DNA of 64,000 nucleotides from positions 4,464,001 to 4,528,000 of the forward strand of contig NZ_CP059165.1 in assembly GCF_013466425.1 (NCBI RefSeq). The letters are read 5' to 3'. The notes beneath the pieces are model-generated. The model made no database searches, was not told the origin of the DNA, and worked only from the letters and a program-made list of their open reading frames with translations. A program made the position numbers and the translations under genes. The DNA is from Mycobacterium vicinigordonae (GTDB lineage Bacteria > Actinomycetota > Actinomycetes > Mycobacteriales > Mycobacteriaceae). Below are positions 40,854-49,932 of this stretch, one piece after another. Numbering within the stretch: position 1 is the first letter of the stretch; every line of letters starts with the position of its first letter.

Positions 40854-41675
40854 GTGAGTCACGAGGCAGAGACCGCCACGGCCGACGGTTCGGTGACGGT
40901 GACCCGCGCCGGTGCCGTGCTGGAGATAACGCTGGATCGCCCTTCTCGGCGTAACTCGTTGACACCGTTGATGATCGAGAGCTTGATCGACACACTGACC
41001 GACGCCGCCAGGGACGACTCGCTACGCGCGATCCACATCCGCGGCGCCGGGAACGACTTCTGCTCCGGTTCCGACTGGGTGGCCGCCAACCGCACGGGCA
41101 CAGGACGCCCGCGAACCGGCGATCTGGTACGACGGGTGCCGCACGGGGCGCACCGCGTCATCGAACTCATCCACACCATCCAGCTGCCGGTAGTCTGCAG
41201 CGTGCGCGGCTGGGCGGTGGGGCTGGGCTGCAACCTGGCGCTGGCGGCTGACTTCACCGTGGCCACCGCCGACGCCACGTTCTGGGAGCCGTTCGTGGAC
41301 CGTGGGTTCAGCCCGGACTCCGGATCGACCTGGCTGGTGCCCCGGCTGGTCGGCCTCGCGCGCGCCCGGCGGATGTTGCTGCTCGCCGAGAAGATCAGCG
41401 GCAGCGAGGCGGCTGACTGGGGCTTGATCCACCACGCGGTGGCGCCGGCCGAGCTCGATGACACCGCTGAACGACTGCTCGCCCTGCTGGCCGGCGGGGC
41501 GACAGTGGCGATCGGACTAGCTAAGCAGGCATTGCAGTACGGGCAGCGCGCAACCCTTGCCGAATCGCTGAACCAGGAGCTCTTAAACCTCGAATTAACC
41601 TGCCGCACAAATGATTTCAAGGAGGGGTTGGCCGCCTTTCGAGAACGCCGCGCCCCGAACTTTGACGGGCGCTGA
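40854..41675 (+). CDS. Enoyl-CoA hydratase/isomerase (crotonase) family protein
   Basis: Crotonase of 273 residues starting at GTG 40854. LEITLDRPSRRNSLT, FCSGSDW (first oxyanion loop with SD in place of AD) and VRGWAVGLGCNLALAAD are visible, then FVDRGFSPDSGSTW with the region that carries catalytic residues. The C terminus FKEGLAAFRERRAPNF is typical. It is the first gene of the six-gene rightward operon that also holds two crotonases and three AMP-ligases. Operator site 9 is 26 bases upstream. Confidence 0.9.
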   Translation: MSHEAETATADGSVTVTRAGAVLEITLDRPSRRNSLTPLMIESLIDTLTDAARDDSLRAIHIRGAGNDFCSGSDWVAANRTGTGRPRTGDLVRRVPHGAHRVIELIHTIQLPVVCSVRGWAVGLGCNLALAADFTVATADATFWEPFVDRGFSPDSGSTWLVPRLVGLARARRMLLLAEKISGSEAADWGLIHHAVAPAELDDTAERLLALLAGGATVAIGLAKQALQYGQRATLAESLNQELLNLELTCRTNDFKEGLAAFRERRAPNFDGR

Positions 41676-41704
41676 GCGGTGGCACAGCCATGAAGGGAAC
41701 ACCG

Positions 41705-42511
41705 ATGCCCGCGTTCGAAACCATCCGCTATGAGGTCGAGGGGCATACCGCCACCATCACCTTGAATCGTCCCGAGGCTCTCAACGCCCTGAGCCCGCAC
41801 ATGATCAGCGAGCTACGAGCCGCCTACGACGAGGCAGAGAACGACGAACAGGTGTGGCTGACGATCGTTACCGGAACCGGTCGCGCGTTCTGCACGGGCG
41901 CCGACGTCAAGGAAATTCCCGAAGACGGCAAGGTGATCTACGAGCGGCCGTACCTATCGACCTACGACCAGTGGGAAGCGCCCCAAGAGGGCACCCCGCC
42001 GTTTCGCACCACTGCCAAACCGGTGATCACCGCCGTCAATGGATTGTGTTGCGGTGCGGGCATGGACTGGGTCACCACGACCGATATCGTCATCGCCTCC
42101 GAGCGGGCCACCTTCTTCGACCCGCACGTCAGCATCGGGCTGGTAGCCGGCCGCGAGATGGTACGGGTGTCCCGGGTACTCCCCCGCTCGATCGCGCTGC
42201 GAATGGCACTGATGGGCAAGCACGAACGGATGAGCGCACAGCGTGCCTACGAATTGGGGTTAATCAGCGAGGTCGTCGAGCATGAGCGGCTGCTGGGCCG
42301 AGCCCGCGAAATCGCGGACATCGTCAATTCCAATGCCCCGCTGGCGGTTCGCGGCACCCGGCTGGCGATTATGAAGGGTCTCAATGTGAACCTGCATGAG
42401 GCCGAGATCCTCGCCGAGACATTCCGCGAACGGGTGTTACGCACCGAGGATGCGCATGAGGGGCCAAAAGCGTTCGTGGAGAAGCGCAAACCGGATTGGC
42501 AGTGCCGCTGA
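41705..42511 (+). CDS. Enoyl-CoA hydratase/isomerase (crotonase) family protein
   Basis: Crotonase of 268 residues; ATG 41705 has GAAGGGA upstream, and the ATG at 41690 that would add five residues lacks one. Landmarks: HTATITLNRPEALNALS, FCTGADVKEIP and VNGLCCGAGMDWV. The segment FFDPHVSIGLVAG follows. It differs clearly from its two neighbours in sequence, so the three are old paralogs. Its TGA overlaps the next ATG (TGATG). Confidence 0.9.
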   Translation: MPAFETIRYEVEGHTATITLNRPEALNALSPHMISELRAAYDEAENDEQVWLTIVTGTGRAFCTGADVKEIPEDGKVIYERPYLSTYDQWEAPQEGTPPFRTTAKPVITAVNGLCCGAGMDWVTTTDIVIASERATFFDPHVSIGLVAGREMVRVSRVLPRSIALRMALMGKHERMSAQRAYELGLISEVVEHERLLGRAREIADIVNSNAPLAVRGTRLAIMKGLNVNLHEAEILAETFRERVLRTEDAHEGPKAFVEKRKPDWQCR

Positions 42512-43296
42512 TGAACACCGGGTATGAAACTCTGCTGCTTGACGTCGACGCCGCCGACCACGTCGCGACTATTACCTTGAACCGGCCCGCACAGCTAAAC
42601 GCGTTCAACCGCACCATGTGTGAGGAAATGGCCAAGGTTTGGCGTCAAGTCAAGCGCGACGATACGGTGCACGCAGTGGTGTTGCGTGCCGCGGGCGAAC
42701 GCGCCTTCAGCGCAGGGCTGGACATCACGACGTCCTACGGACAGCCCGATAACATTTGGAACCACGAGGATCCGGGGGAACTGCTCAGCCCCAAATGGCA
42801 GAAGATGTGGAAGCCGGTGGTGTGCGCGGTGCAGGGCATGTGTACCGCGGGTGCGTACTATTTCCTGAACGAAGCCGACGTGGTGATCTGCTCTGATGAC
42901 GCGACATTTTTCGACTCCCACGTTTCGGCCGGTCTGGTCTGCGCATTGGAGCCGATCGGACTGATGCGCAGGGTCGGTCTCGGCGAAACGTTGCGGATCG
43001 CATTGATGGGCAACGACGAGCGGGTCAGCGCCGACACCGCACTGCGGATCGGCTTGGTGTCCGAAGTGGTTGCACCGCAGAGCCTGTGGGCGCGTGCCCA
43101 CGAGATCGCCGCGACCATTGCGGCCAAGCCGCCGTCAGCCACCCAGGGCACGGTGAAGGCGATCTGGGAATCTCTCGATAAACCCTACCGTGCAGCGATG
43201 GAGCAGGGACTGATCTACACCAGGCTGGGCAACCCCCTGGGCAAAGCGGAGCTGGCCAACCAACCCAAGTCAACCCGTCGGCCAAAGCTGCGGTGA
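42511..43296 (+). CDS. Enoyl-CoA hydratase/isomerase (crotonase) family protein
   Basis: Crotonase of 261 residues starting at ATG 42511, which overlaps the stop of the preceding gene. HVATITLNRPAQLNAFN, FSAGLDITTSYG (GLD instead of GAD) and VQGMCTAGAYYFL are seen, then FFDSHVSAGLV. It shares the FFDxHVSxGLV block with the 41705-42511 protein. Third of three consecutive crotonase genes; the reason for three is not evident, but different enoyl or retro-Claisen steps of one pathway are the likely explanation. Confidence 0.9.
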   Translation: MNTGYETLLLDVDAADHVATITLNRPAQLNAFNRTMCEEMAKVWRQVKRDDTVHAVVLRAAGERAFSAGLDITTSYGQPDNIWNHEDPGELLSPKWQKMWKPVVCAVQGMCTAGAYYFLNEADVVICSDDATFFDSHVSAGLVCALEPIGLMRRVGLGETLRIALMGNDERVSADTALRIGLVSEVVAPQSLWARAHEIAATIAAKPPSATQGTVKAIWESLDKPYRAAMEQGLIYTRLGNPLGKAELANQPKSTRRPKLR

Positions 43297-44753
43297 TGAG
43301 CCCGCACCCACTCAGTCGGCGAATCGGACACGTTCTCGATCTTCAGCCCGAGGCGCACGCTATCGAGTACAGCGGCGGTTGGTACGCGTGGGCGCAGATC
43401 GGCGAAAGTGCCAGACGCATAAGTTCTTTGACCACACAGCAACCCGAAGTCGGCATCCTGCTGCGCAATCGACCCGGGCACGTCGCCGCATTCCTCGGCG
43501 TGCTGGCGGGCGGCGGAACCGTGGTCACCATCAACCCGTCCCGTGGCGACGATCGCACCCGCGCCGACATCGCCGAGTTGCGACTGCCGTTGGTGATCGG
43601 TGAGCCCGACGATCTGGCCAGGTTCGTCGCGGCGGATGCTCCCACGGTGGCAATATCGGGGAATTTGACCGAGTCTGGTGAAATCAGCGTGCCCGGCCCA
43701 GACCGGCCCGATTCGGCCGTCGCGGTACGCATGCTGACCAGCGGGACCACCGGGCCGCCCAAACGCATCGACCTCAGCTACGACATGCTGGCGCACAGCG
43801 TCATGGGCGAGGGGTACGCCGACGCAGACCCGCCCACCGAGTTGCGGCGTGGGGTCGCGATCGTGAACTCTCCGCTGGTGCACATCGGCGGTGTTTTCCG
43901 GGTCCTGCAGTGTGTCGCCGAGCCGCGGCCGTTTGTGCTGTTGGAACGATTCGAGTTGACGGCTTGGGTCGACGCGGTGCGGCGGCATCGGCCCCGCGCG
44001 GTGTCGCTGGTGCCCGCCGCGTTGCGCGCGGTGTTGCATTCGGATCTGACCCGGACCGACCTGGCCGGCATTCGCGTGGTCACCTGTGGCACCGCACCGC
44101 TGTCGGCGGACGACGCCGACGCGTTCACCGAAAAATTCGGCATACCTGTGTTGACCTCCTATGCTGCAACGGAATTCGGCGGTGGTGTGGCCGGCTGGAC
44201 CCTGTCCGATTATGAGCGGTATTGGCGGGAAAAGCGCGGCAGCGTCGGGCGGATCAACCGCGGAGCCCAGCTGCGCGTGGTCGGCGAGGACGGCAAACCG
44301 CTCGCATCCGGCCAGCCGGGGTGCCTCGAGGTCAAACCGGCCCAGCTTGGTCGCGCCACCGACTGGATGCAGACCAACGACATGGCGCGCATCGACGAAG
44401 ATGGGTTCGTCTGGATCCTGGGCCGAGCCGATCAAGCGATCATTCGCGGCGGATTCAAGATCATGCCTGACGACGTGCGCGCCGCCCTGGAGGCCCACCC
44501 TTGCGTGGCCGGTGCGGCGGTGGTGGGCCGGGTCGACGAACGTCTCGGCGAAACCCCGGTCGCCATGGTGGAATTACGTGGCAGCGCCGACTCCGACGAG
44601 CTGGTGTCATTCCTGCGAACACGCTTGGCCCGATACGAGATTCCCACCGACATTGCGATCGTCGATGCCATCCCGCGGACCGCCTCCGGCAAGGCAGATC
44701 TGAGCGCGGTGCGTGCGCATTTCAGACCGGCACCCGCTGAACATGCCCAGTGA
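43293..44753 (+). CDS. AMP-dependent CoA ligase (first of three)
   Basis: AMP-forming enzyme of 486 residues, start GTG 43293 (ATG 43296 is next). The P-loop reads LTSGTTGPPKRI near 150, TSYAATEFGGG near 290, TNDMARIDEDGFV near 365 and RTASGKADLS near 465 with the catalytic lysine. The substrate-pocket region is shorter than in standard FadD proteins. It begins a set of three adjacent ligase genes that follow three crotonase genes. Any of them may activate a different acid; alternatives are acyl-AMP transfer to a carrier. Confidence 0.9.
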   Translation: MMSPHPLSRRIGHVLDLQPEAHAIEYSGGWYAWAQIGESARRISSLTTQQPEVGILLRNRPGHVAAFLGVLAGGGTVVTINPSRGDDRTRADIAELRLPLVIGEPDDLARFVAADAPTVAISGNLTESGEISVPGPDRPDSAVAVRMLTSGTTGPPKRIDLSYDMLAHSVMGEGYADADPPTELRRGVAIVNSPLVHIGGVFRVLQCVAEPRPFVLLERFELTAWVDAVRRHRPRAVSLVPAALRAVLHSDLTRTDLAGIRVVTCGTAPLSADDADAFTEKFGIPVLTSYAATEFGGGVAGWTLSDYERYWREKRGSVGRINRGAQLRVVGEDGKPLASGQPGCLEVKPAQLGRATDWMQTNDMARIDEDGFVWILGRADQAIIRGGFKIMPDDVRAALEAHPCVAGAAVVGRVDERLGETPVAMVELRGSADSDELVSFLRTRLARYEIPTDIAIVDAIPRTASGKADLSAVRAHFRPAPAEHAQ

Positions 44754-46230
44754 ACCCGGCACCGTCGCCACGACACTGCGACAACAGGCTCGGTTGCGAG
44801 CCGAGCACACCCTGCTGGTATGCGACCACGAACGCATCTCGTACGCCGAGGCCGACCGGCGCTCCGCAGAACTCGCCTGCAGGCTGATCGGCCTCGGTGC
44901 GGGCAAGGGGACCCACGTCGGCCTGCTCTATCCCAACGGCACCGAGTTTGTGGTCGCCATGCTGGCCGCGGCGCGCATCGGTGCGGTGGTTGTCCCGTTC
45001 TCCACCTTCGCCACCGCCCGCGAGATACGCGAGCAACTGGTGCACAGTGACACCGCGATCCTGTTGGCTGCTCGGTCGTTCCGTTCACATGACTACGTCG
45101 AGCGGCTGCGGGACGTGACTGAGGCCGCGCCGCTGCTGCGCCACGTGATATTCGATTGGAGCCAGTTGCGCCATGATGTCGACTCCGCACTGCTGACCGC
45201 TATGGAAAACGACGTCGACGGCGGCGATGTACTGGCCATCGTCTACACCTCCGGATCCACCAGCGCTCCGAAGGGCGTCGTGCACACCCACGCCGGGTTA
45301 CTGGGAAATCAGCTTGGCCTCAACATGATTCGCGGCCTGAACGCAGCGGACAAGCTATTCTGCAATTCGCCGTTCTTCTGGATCGGCGGGCTCGCCTTCG
45401 GGCTGCTGGCTACCTTGACTGCCGGTTCGACGCTGGTGTGCTCCAACGCCACCGATGCCGGTGCGACACTTGATCTGATTGAGGCCGAAAAGCCGACCAT
45501 GACAAATGGGTACGTTGCGGGTATCGGCCAGTTGTGCGAGCACCCCAGCTATCCCGGGCGGGATTTCTCCTCATTGCGGCGAGGCAATCTCTACCCGATC
45601 ATGGCACCGGAGGCACGGCCGGCCGATCCGGAGCTGCGCCACAACATGCTGGGCATGACCGAGGCTGGGTCGGTGGTGCTGATCAGCGAGGACGAGTCCG
45701 ATCAACCCGAACATCGACGAGTGTCCTACGGGCGCCCTGCGCCGGGGTTCCAGACCAAGGTCCTCGACTCAGGCGAGCTATGCATCCGCGGGCCATACGT
45801 GATGCAGGGATACTACAAACGTAGTCGCGAAGAGTGTTTCGACGCCGACGGATGGTTCCACACTGGCGATCTGGTACGTGTCGACAGCGACGGATACGTG
45901 TACTTCCTCGGCCGGCTGTCCGGCATGATCAAGACCGCCGGTACCAACGTATCCGCTGCGGAGGTCGAAAAGGCCATTGCCCGAGCGGGTTTCACGGCCC
46001 ACGTCGTGGGCCTGCCCGATGTCGTTCGGAGCCAGCTGGTGGCTGCCGTGATCGTGCTTGGCGACGGAATTCGTCATTTCGACGAAGCAGCACTGCGTGA
46101 ACGGCTCAGATCCGAACTGTCGTCGTATAAGATCCCGCGCCGATTCGTGGCCGTCCCGCGCGCATGCGTGCGGCTGCTGGCCAGCGGGAAAGTCGATGTA
46201 CAACATCTGAAGACGCTGTTCGATGCCTGA
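44743..46230 (+). CDS. AMP-dependent CoA ligase (second of three)
   Basis: AMP-forming enzyme of 495 residues from ATG 44743, which lies 11 bases inside the previous gene. VYTSGSTSAPKGVVHTH near 170 is the P-loop, LGMTEAGS near 310, TGDLVRVDSDGYVYFLGR near 385, and ASGKVDVQHL at the C terminus contains the catalytic lysine. More similar in the SAPKGVVHxH region to the third ligase than to the first. Overlap spacing points to coupled translation. Confidence 0.9.
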   Translation: MPSEPGTVATTLRQQARLRAEHTLLVCDHERISYAEADRRSAELACRLIGLGAGKGTHVGLLYPNGTEFVVAMLAAARIGAVVVPFSTFATAREIREQLVHSDTAILLAARSFRSHDYVERLRDVTEAAPLLRHVIFDWSQLRHDVDSALLTAMENDVDGGDVLAIVYTSGSTSAPKGVVHTHAGLLGNQLGLNMIRGLNAADKLFCNSPFFWIGGLAFGLLATLTAGSTLVCSNATDAGATLDLIEAEKPTMTNGYVAGIGQLCEHPSYPGRDFSSLRRGNLYPIMAPEARPADPELRHNMLGMTEAGSVVLISEDESDQPEHRRVSYGRPAPGFQTKVLDSGELCIRGPYVMQGYYKRSREECFDADGWFHTGDLVRVDSDGYVYFLGRLSGMIKTAGTNVSAAEVEKAIARAGFTAHVVGLPDVVRSQLVAAVIVLGDGIRHFDEAALRERLRSELSSYKIPRRFVAVPRACVRLLASGKVDVQHLKTLFDA

Positions 46231-47737
46231 CACCATCGACCGGCTGCTCCGGCGACGCGTTGCCGGTGAAGGCACAAAGCCCGCGGTGATCGACCCGACC
46301 TCGCGGCTCAGCTATGCCGAACTCGACTCGACCACGGCCAAATTGGCGACAGCACTGGTCTCCATGGGGGTGACCAAAGGCACCCGGGTCGGGCTGATCA
46401 TGCCTAACAGCGTTCGCTGGGTGCAGATGGCGCTGACGATCACCCGCATCGGTGCGGTGCTGGTACCGCTGAGCACGCTGCTGCGGCCCGCCGAACTTCA
46501 GGCGCAGCTCCACATGGCGGCCGTTCAGGTGTTGGTGAGCGTCGAGGAGTTCCGCGGTCATCGCTATATCGACGACGTCTGTGCCGTGCCAAGACTGGAG
46601 CTACCCGCGCTGCAACGCGTTTGGCTGGCAGACGAGATCTTTTGGGCGCCAGCCGGTGATGATGCGGCCATGGAAGCGATCGCCGCCAGCGTCACGCCCG
46701 CCGACCCATTGGTGATCATCTTCACCTCGGGCAGCAGCGGCGCGCCCAAGGGGGTCGTGCACTCCCACGGCAGCGCGCTGGGCGCGGTGCGCGCCGGGCT
46801 CGCGGCGCGCTGCATCGACACCAACAGCCGGCTGTACCTGCCGATGCCATTCTTCTGGGTAGGCGGGTTCGGCAGCGGCATCCTGTCGTCGCTGCTGGCC
46901 GGCGCCACGCTGGTGACCGAGGAAGCGCCGAAGCCCGATACCACGCTTCGGCTACTGGAAAGGGAACGGGTCACGCTGTTCCGCGGTTGGCCCGACCAGG
47001 CGCAGGCGCTGGCCCGCCACCCCCGACGGTCCGAGACCGACCTGTCCGCGCTGCGGCCAGGGAGCCTGGAGGCGCTGCTACCACCCGAGCAACGCGCGCA
47101 ACCGGGTGCGCGCGCGACGCTGTTTGGCATGACGGAATCATTCGGGCCCTACTGCGGCTTTCCAGCCGACACCGACCTACCCAAGTCGGCCTGGGGTAGT
47201 TGCGGAAAGCCGTTTCCCGGCATGGAAGTTCGAATCGTTGACACCGGTACCGGCGAGCCGGTGGGGCCGGGCACCCTCGGGATGATTCAACTGCGCGGTC
47301 CGCACACGCTGCGCGGCATCTGCCGCCGCAGCCGCGAGGGTGTGTTCACCGTCGACGGCTTCTACCCCACCGGCGACCTCGGCCGCCTCGACGAGGAGGG
47401 TTTTCTGTTTTATCACGGTCGCTGCGACGACATGTTCAAGGTCAGCGGCGCCACCGTGTATCCCAGCGAGGTCGAAAGCGCGCTGCGGGCCATCGAGGGG
47501 GTCGAAGCCGCCGTCGTCACCGACCTGCCCGGCGGCGCCACTCAACGCGTGGGGGCGGCGGTGGTGTGTCGTGACGTCGACGTTGACCAAGTGCGTCGTG
47601 CTGCGCGCGAATTGCTAAGCGCCTTCAAGGTGCCGACGGTATGGCTGCTGCTGGACTCCGTCGACGATCTGCCCCGCGGCGGCACGGGCAAAGTCGACGT
47701 TCGGGTGTTGCGCGAGATGCTGGAACGTGTCACTTGA
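46223..47737 (+). CDS. AMP-dependent CoA ligase (third of three)
   Basis: AMP-forming enzyme of 504 residues whose ATG lies eight bases inside the previous gene. FTSGSSGAPKGVVHSH near 170, FGMTESFG near 300, TGDLGRLDEEGFLFYHGR near 385 and GGTGKVDVRVL near the C terminus are visible. LPMPFFWVGGFGSGILSSLL near 210 matches NSPFFWIGGLAFG in the second ligase, supporting a shared origin. Its stop overlaps the convergent TetR gene by eight bases. Last gene of the operon that starts at 40854. Confidence 0.9.
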   Translation: MPDTIDRLLRRRVAGEGTKPAVIDPTSRLSYAELDSTTAKLATALVSMGVTKGTRVGLIMPNSVRWVQMALTITRIGAVLVPLSTLLRPAELQAQLHMAAVQVLVSVEEFRGHRYIDDVCAVPRLELPALQRVWLADEIFWAPAGDDAAMEAIAASVTPADPLVIIFTSGSSGAPKGVVHSHGSALGAVRAGLAARCIDTNSRLYLPMPFFWVGGFGSGILSSLLAGATLVTEEAPKPDTTLRLLERERVTLFRGWPDQAQALARHPRRSETDLSALRPGSLEALLPPEQRAQPGARATLFGMTESFGPYCGFPADTDLPKSAWGSCGKPFPGMEVRIVDTGTGEPVGPGTLGMIQLRGPHTLRGICRRSREGVFTVDGFYPTGDLGRLDEEGFLFYHGRCDDMFKVSGATVYPSEVESALRAIEGVEAAVVTDLPGGATQRVGAAVVCRDVDVDQVRRAARELLSAFKVPTVWLLLDSVDDLPRGGTGKVDVRVLREMLERVT

Positions 47738-48470
47738 TCCTCGGCAGCGGAACCCGCTCACCCACTTCGCCGTTGCTGTCGCGCAGGGCCGCAGTCGCCA
47801 GACCCTCGCGCAGCAGCCAACGTGCCAACTCGAGAGTCTCGACGATCTCGGACTCCGACAGCAGAAGGCCTTCAGGCTGCAACCGCAGCGAGATCACACC
47901 GTTCCACGCGCCCCAAAGGAACTGAGTAAGTCGCATCGAGTCAACCGACCGAGCCTCGCCCGCCTCGATCGCGTCATCGATCAGAGCAGCGAAGCGGCGC
48001 AACAACTCTCCGACCCGATCGCGGATCTTGGCCTCTGGTCCGTCCTGGCCGGACGGCGGCGACGCGCCTGGATTGCGGTTGGCCAGGAAGTGGAACGCGC
48101 CCGGATGCTCCAGATGAAATCGAAGATAGGCGTCCCCGCCCGCCAGTACGCGCTGCAATGGCGTCAGCGTCGAATCCTCGCCGCGCTTCATGTATTCCGC
48201 GAACAACTCCAGCGACCGATCGACCAGATGCAAGTAGACGCCGCGCTTACCGTCGAAGTGGGTGTAGATGGACCCGACCGAGACGTCGGCGGCTTCGGCG
48301 ATCTCCTCGATCCGGGCGCCGTCATAGCCCTCGCGGCTGAACACCAGCTCGGCCGCGTCTAGGATCGCGGCCCTGGTGCGGGCGCGCCGGCGTTCACCTC
48401 GCGCCGCCGCCCCGCTGGTCTGCAAGGGGAGGCCGCCAACGGACACGCGCCAAGGATAAGCCTCCCACAT
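47730..48470 (-). CDS. TetR-family regulator
   Basis: Repressor-type protein of 246 residues from ATG 48470, or about 238 from GTG 48446. HTH: ARIEEIAEAADVSVGSIYTHFDGK near 52-75. The ATG sits one base from the inverted repeat at 48472-48508, so the later start is worth considering. It is divergent from a FAD monooxygenase gene and probably regulates that gene and itself. Its operator differs from the nine-site family, so it is unlikely to control that regulon. Confidence 0.88.
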   Translation of the reverse strand: MWEAYPWRVSVGGLPLQTSGAAARGERRRARTRAAILDAAELVFSREGYDGARIEEIAEAADVSVGSIYTHFDGKRGVYLHLVDRSLELFAEYMKRGEDSTLTPLQRVLAGGDAYLRFHLEHPGAFHFLANRNPGASPPSGQDGPEAKIRDRVGELLRRFAALIDDAIEAGEARSVDSMRLTQFLWGAWNGVISLRLQPEGLLLSESEIVETLELARWLLREGLATAALRDSNGEVGERVPLPRIK

Positions 48471-48471
48471 G

Positions 48472-48508
48472 TTTACAAGTCAATTCATATTTTGAACTCT
48501 CTTGTAAA
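48472..48508. promoter_or_regulatory. Inverted repeat between TetR and FAD monooxygenase genes
   Basis: TTTACAAG (48472-48479) and CTTGTAAA (48501-48508) are perfect inverted copies separated by 21 AT-rich bases. The position between divergent TetR and monooxygenase genes makes it the likely operator of the local TetR protein. Confidence 0.6.
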
Positions 48509-48537
48509 TAGCCCCGCACGCTGGCATTCTCACCCTC

Positions 48538-49932
48538 ATGCACGAGCACACGGACGTCGTCATCGCCGGAAGCCGATGCGCAGGCACCGCGGCCGCGATC
48601 GCGTTGGCGCGACGTGGTCGCAATGTCATTGCTCTGGACAGCGCGTCCTTCCCGTCGGACACCCTCTCGACACACCTGTTCTTCCCGCACCACTGGGCCG
48701 AGTTGGAACTGCTGGGCGCGCACGATCGGGTGCTCGAACTCGGCGCGCCCCTGCACACCCGCGCCGGGCTCGCTGGCCCGGGAGTGGAGGTCGTCGGCGA
48801 ATTCGGGCCCGCCGACGGGTTCACCGCCGGCGCCTGCGTCCGCCGTCCTGGGCTCGACCTCGCACTGGTGCAGACCGCCCGTGCCAACGGCGCCGAGATC
48901 CGCGAACGCACCCGGGTCACCGATCTCCTGCGTGGTGACGACGGCCGCGTCAATGGTGTGCACTACCGTGGGCGCGACGGAGCCGAAGGCACCATCTCCG
49001 CCAAGCTGGTTGTGGGCGCGGACGGCCGGCGATCTACGATCGCCCGGCTGGTCGGCGCGAACGAACACCACCACTGGGACAACCAGCGCCTGATGGCCTT
49101 CGCCTACTACGAGGACGCCCACGAGTCGGCGCGCCACGTCGCCATGCAGTGGCGCTACGGTTCCGACTTGGTCACCGTATTTCCCTGTGACGGTGGGCAA
49201 CTGGTGGCGCTATTGATGCCACCGGTCATACGCTCCGACGAGTTCCGCGCCGACAGCGAGCAGGCGTTCTCCGACACGATAAGTCGCGTTCCGCCGTTCG
49301 CTGAGCGACTGCGCGATTGCACCCGGGTCAGCGGGATCCGCGTCTCGTATCGGCACCCGTCCTACTTTCGCCACTCACAGGGCCCGGGCTGGGCACTGGC
49401 GGGAGATGCGGGCCACTTCAAAGACCCGGTTACTGCACAGGGCATCCGGGACGCACTACGCTTCGGGCGGCTGTTGGGCGAACAGACCGCAGCACACCTC
49501 GATGAACCGCAGCGTTTGGCCGCCGCGCTGGTCGCCTGGGAGCTGGACCGCGACGAACAATGCCTGCCGATGTACCAGTGGGCGAATCTGCTCGGCCGCG
49601 ACGACGCGGTGTCACCAATCGAGGACGCGGCCTACCGGTGGTTCGCCCGTCAACCCGACGGAGCGATGCAGTTGCTGGATGTGTTCTCCCGAAATCGGTT
49701 ACCCTCGGACGTTTTCACCCCTGGCCGACTGGTCCGTTGGATCGCTGCCGCGGCACGCAATCCGGAGGCCGACCGCAGGCTGCTGTGGCGCACCGTGCGC
49801 CGTGACGTCCGCCGGGAAGTCGAGCGCATGATCGAGCAGCGCATGTTCGACCGTCGGCGCGCAGCATCGGCGGCTACGACTGCGGCGCCGAAGCACCCGA
49901 CGCCGGCTGCGCAACCACTCCCCGCTCGATGA
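48538..49932 (+). CDS. FAD-dependent aromatic/phenol-type monooxygenase
   Basis: Class A flavoprotein monooxygenase-like protein of 464 residues. The dinucleotide loop is IAGSRCAGTAAAIALARRG, the DG motif is GADGRRS near 165, and the GD motif GDAGHFKDPVTAQGI near 285 closes the FAD site. The GxGxxG loop reads GSRCAG, as in a branch that includes geranylgeranyl-reductase-like enzymes, so hydroxylation and reduction are both possible. An Arg/Ala/Pro-rich tail follows residue 430. Its last 59 bases overlap the convergent GntR gene. Confidence 0.87.
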   Translation: MHEHTDVVIAGSRCAGTAAAIALARRGRNVIALDSASFPSDTLSTHLFFPHHWAELELLGAHDRVLELGAPLHTRAGLAGPGVEVVGEFGPADGFTAGACVRRPGLDLALVQTARANGAEIRERTRVTDLLRGDDGRVNGVHYRGRDGAEGTISAKLVVGADGRRSTIARLVGANEHHHWDNQRLMAFAYYEDAHESARHVAMQWRYGSDLVTVFPCDGGQLVALLMPPVIRSDEFRADSEQAFSDTISRVPPFAERLRDCTRVSGIRVSYRHPSYFRHSQGPGWALAGDAGHFKDPVTAQGIRDALRFGRLLGEQTAAHLDEPQRLAAALVAWELDRDEQCLPMYQWANLLGRDDAVSPIEDAAYRWFARQPDGAMQLLDVFSRNRLPSDVFTPGRLVRWIAAAARNPEADRRLLWRTVRRDVRREVERMIEQRMFDRRRAASAATTAAPKHPTPAAQPLPAR

